From assembly GCA_046297455.1 (NCBI GenBank), contig JBKBIT010000006.1:110954-174953 (forward strand): DNA of 64,000 nt. The letters run 5' to 3'. The position numbers and the translations under genes were made by a program. Within the stretch, counting starts at the first letter, position 1. The number at the start of each line of letters is the position of its first letter. The notes under the pieces are model-generated. The model was not told the DNA's origin and searched no databases. It worked only from the letters and a program-made list of their open reading frames with translations. This document shows, piece by piece, positions 62,598 through 64,000 of this stretch. Source of the stretch: ZYF759 sp046297455. GTDB taxonomy: Bacteria; Pseudomonadota; Alphaproteobacteria; Rhizobiales; Rhizobiaceae.

Positions 62598-63848
62598 ATG
62601 ACGAAAGATACGATTGTCGCGTTTCGCGCGCCAGACGGATTTTCACCCGACCCGCTGACGGATTTGCTGCGCCGAGGGGCGCGTGATCTGATCGCTCAGG
62701 CGGTTGAGGCCGAGTTGAATGCGTTTCTCACTGCCCATGCCGATCAGACTGATGCTGCGGGTCGCAGGCGTCTGGTGCGTCACGGTCATCTGCCTGAACG
62801 CGAGGTTCAGACCGGGATCGGCGCGGTGCCGGTGAAGGTGCCTCGGGTGCGGGATCGCGCCCCCGAAGGAACGCCGTTACGGTTCACGTCGACGATCCTG
62901 CCGCCCTATCTGCGGCGCGCCAAGTCGATCGAGGAATTGCTGCCTTGGCTTTACCTCAAGGGTGTTTCCACCGGTGATTTCTCCGAAGCCCTCGCGGCCC
63001 TGCTGGGGCCGGACGCGCCGGGCCTCTCGGCCAGCACCATCACCCGCCTGAAAGCGGATTGGTGGGACGATTATGAACGCTGGTCCAGGCGCGACCTCTC
63101 GGCGCGACGCTATGTATATTTTTGGGCCGACGGCGTCTACTTCACGCCGCGCATGGACGAAGATCGCCAATGTATGTTGGTGATTATCGGCGCGGACGAG
63201 TGGGGCAACAAGGATGTCCTTGGCCTGATCGACGGCTTTCGCGAGAGCACGCAGAGCTGGCGCGAGTTGCTCCTGGACCTGAAACGCCGGGGCTTGGAGG
63301 CTGCGCCTGAGCTTGCCGTTGGCGATGGGGCCATGGGGTTCTGGGCCGCGCTCCATGAAGTTTACGGCAAGACCCGGGTCCAGCGGTGCTGGGTTCACAA
63401 GACGGCCAATGTTCTGAACGCCATGCCCAAGTCGGTCCAGCCCAAGGCCAAGGCGCATCTGAAAGACATCTGGATGGCTGAGACCAAGGCCGACGCCAAC
63501 GCCGCCTTCGATTTCTTCATCGAGGCCTACGGCGTGAAATACGACCGGGCGGACAAGTGCCTGACCAAGGATCGAGCCGATCTGCTCACCTTTTACGACT
63601 TCCCGGCCGAACACTGGAAGCACATCAGGACGACGAACCCGATTGAAAGCACCTTCGCCACCGTCCGGCATCGAACCACCAAGACCAAGGGCTGCCTCAG
63701 TCGCCAAACCGCGCTGGCCATGACCCACCAGCTGATGCTCTCGGCCAAGAAGAAATGGCGCAAACTCGACGGTCAGAACCGCTTGCCGGAGATCATCCAG
63801 GGGGTTGAATTCCGCGACGGCATCAAGCACGAAATCAAAGCCGCCTGA
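62598..63848 (+). CDS. IS256-family transposase
   Basis: A 416-residue DDE transposase of the Mutator/IS256 type. Catalytic residues lie in FWADGVYF (first Asp), AVGDGAMGFW (second Asp) and NPIESTFATVRHR (Glu). The C-helix after CWVHKTANVLNAMPKSVQPKAK is typical. It starts at 62598 after AAAAGGA; a 26-codon upstream extension in the same frame is not family-like. The gene is intact, so the element may be active. Confidence 0.95.
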   Translation: MTKDTIVAFRAPDGFSPDPLTDLLRRGARDLIAQAVEAELNAFLTAHADQTDAAGRRRLVRHGHLPEREVQTGIGAVPVKVPRVRDRAPEGTPLRFTSTILPPYLRRAKSIEELLPWLYLKGVSTGDFSEALAALLGPDAPGLSASTITRLKADWWDDYERWSRRDLSARRYVYFWADGVYFTPRMDEDRQCMLVIIGADEWGNKDVLGLIDGFRESTQSWRELLLDLKRRGLEAAPELAVGDGAMGFWAALHEVYGKTRVQRCWVHKTANVLNAMPKSVQPKAKAHLKDIWMAETKADANAAFDFFIEAYGVKYDRADKCLTKDRADLLTFYDFPAEHWKHIRTTNPIESTFATVRHRTTKTKGCLSRQTALAMTHQLMLSAKKKWRKLDGQNRLPEIIQGVEFRDGIKHEIKAA

Positions 63849-64000
63849 TCACACTGTCACCAACTTTCGGGCATAGCTCTCCGACGAATTGCGCGGCCTT
63901 GAGCGAAAGAGCAGATTGCACGACTTTAGGTCCGGCGCATCGTCTAGGTGGTAGACATGCAACTCGGGCTGCATTCGCGCAACGAAGAAGCCGCGCCTGG
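63849..64000 (-). pseudogene. truncated C-terminal part of an unknown gene on the minus strand, cut by the IS
   Basis: From the window edge a minus-strand frame runs through RRGFFVARMQPELHVYHLDDA and LKSCNLLFRSRPRNSSESYA and then uses IS sequence to end (ARKLVTV, stop in 63849-63851). It looks coding but I recognise no family. Its original C-terminus has been lost at the IS, on a strand opposite to the gene on the other side. Confidence 0.5.
63856..63868 (-). repeat. right terminal inverted repeat of the IS
   Basis: GTCACCAACTTTC on the plus strand, the exact complement of the left end. Confidence 0.9.

Larger units (their letters stand above)
62515..63868 (+). mobile_element. IS256-family insertion sequence
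   Basis: A 1,354-bp element bounded by 13-bp inverted repeats (GAAAGTTGGTGAC and its complement) with imperfect similarity continuing inward. It carries one transposase of the IS256/Mutator type. The 8-9 bases flanking each end (GATATCTCT on the left, GGGCATAGC on the right) do not match, so no target duplication is visible. GC content is high and unlike the AT-richer flank. It separates the ends of two different genes. Confidence 0.92.

Noticed and set aside
62505..63880. Target-site duplication at the IS ends
   Set aside because: The 8-9 flanking bases on the two sides do not match.

Overview
The window is about 64 kb of high-GC, gene-dense chromosome that reads as an alphaproteobacterium, most likely a member of the Hyphomicrobiales (Rhizobiales; Phyllobacteriaceae-like). 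The evidence is the gene content and several local signatures: a betI-betC-betA-betB choline-sulfate operon, cysD plus a fused cysN-cysC, a rhizobial-type P1B-5 metal ATPase behind a FixK/FNR box, and a tRNA-His that lacks an encoded G-1 and carries A73. The genus assignment is inference.

Layout. 0-9 kb: an Mrp-type antiporter/complex I-like subunit (D type), MsrB, a small SH3-like secreted protein, an oligopeptidase B-type protease, two periplasmic c-type cytochromes, Fe/Mn superoxide dismutase, a branched-chain aminotransferase and a haloacid-dehalogenase-type enzyme. 9-15 kb: an L,D-transpeptidase, a HerA-like ATPase, a B12-domain-less methylmalonyl-CoA mutase subunit, a Gre-factor homologue, an asparaginase and an SDR. 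15-21.6 kb: the bet operon (betI, betC, a GST-like gene, betA, a 50-residue membrane protein, betB), with a near-perfect palindrome upstream of betI. 21.6-25.4 kb: a GDP-mannose module (phosphomannomutase, then a GDP-mannose pyrophosphorylase fused to an AGE-type isomerase). 25.5-30.2 kb: tRNA-His, a sugar oxidoreductase/isomerase pair, two proteins of unknown role and tRNA-Pro. 30.2-34 kb: sulfate activation (cysD-cysNC-cysQ). 34-38 kb: a microaerobic-type operon (phosphoribosyltransferase, cytochrome c, TrxC, P1B-5 ATPase with hemerythrin domain) with a consensus FixK/FNR box. 39.4-45.5 kb: a LysR regulator, a tripartite tricarboxylate transporter and a QuiC-type dehydroshikimate dehydratase. 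45.6-57.3 kb: a DbpA-like helicase, tRNA-Gln, an MBL hydrolase, a DUF1499 protein, a chemoreceptor, a copper-type pair (DUF305 plus a His/Cys-rich protein) behind a CueR/HmrR-type promoter, a cytochrome, an acyl-CoA synthetase and small unknown genes. 57.3-60 kb: the glycine-betaine monooxygenase pair gbcA-gbcB, preceded by a cobalamin riboswitch on the same strand. 60.9 kb to the end: a visibly AT-richer accessory segment with an ImmA/IrrE-Macro fusion protein, a P-loop gene cut by an IS256-family element, and an unrelated broken gene on the other side of the IS.

How parts work together. BetC releases choline and sulfate from choline-sulfate, BetA and BetB oxidise choline to glycine betaine, and GbcA/GbcB begin betaine demethylation. 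The cys operon activates sulfate to PAPS. The most surprising regulatory link is the cobalamin riboswitch in front of gbcAB. The most surprising gene is the ImmA/IrrE-Macro fusion coupled to a P-loop kinase-like gene, a candidate conflict or defence unit that is broken here by the IS.
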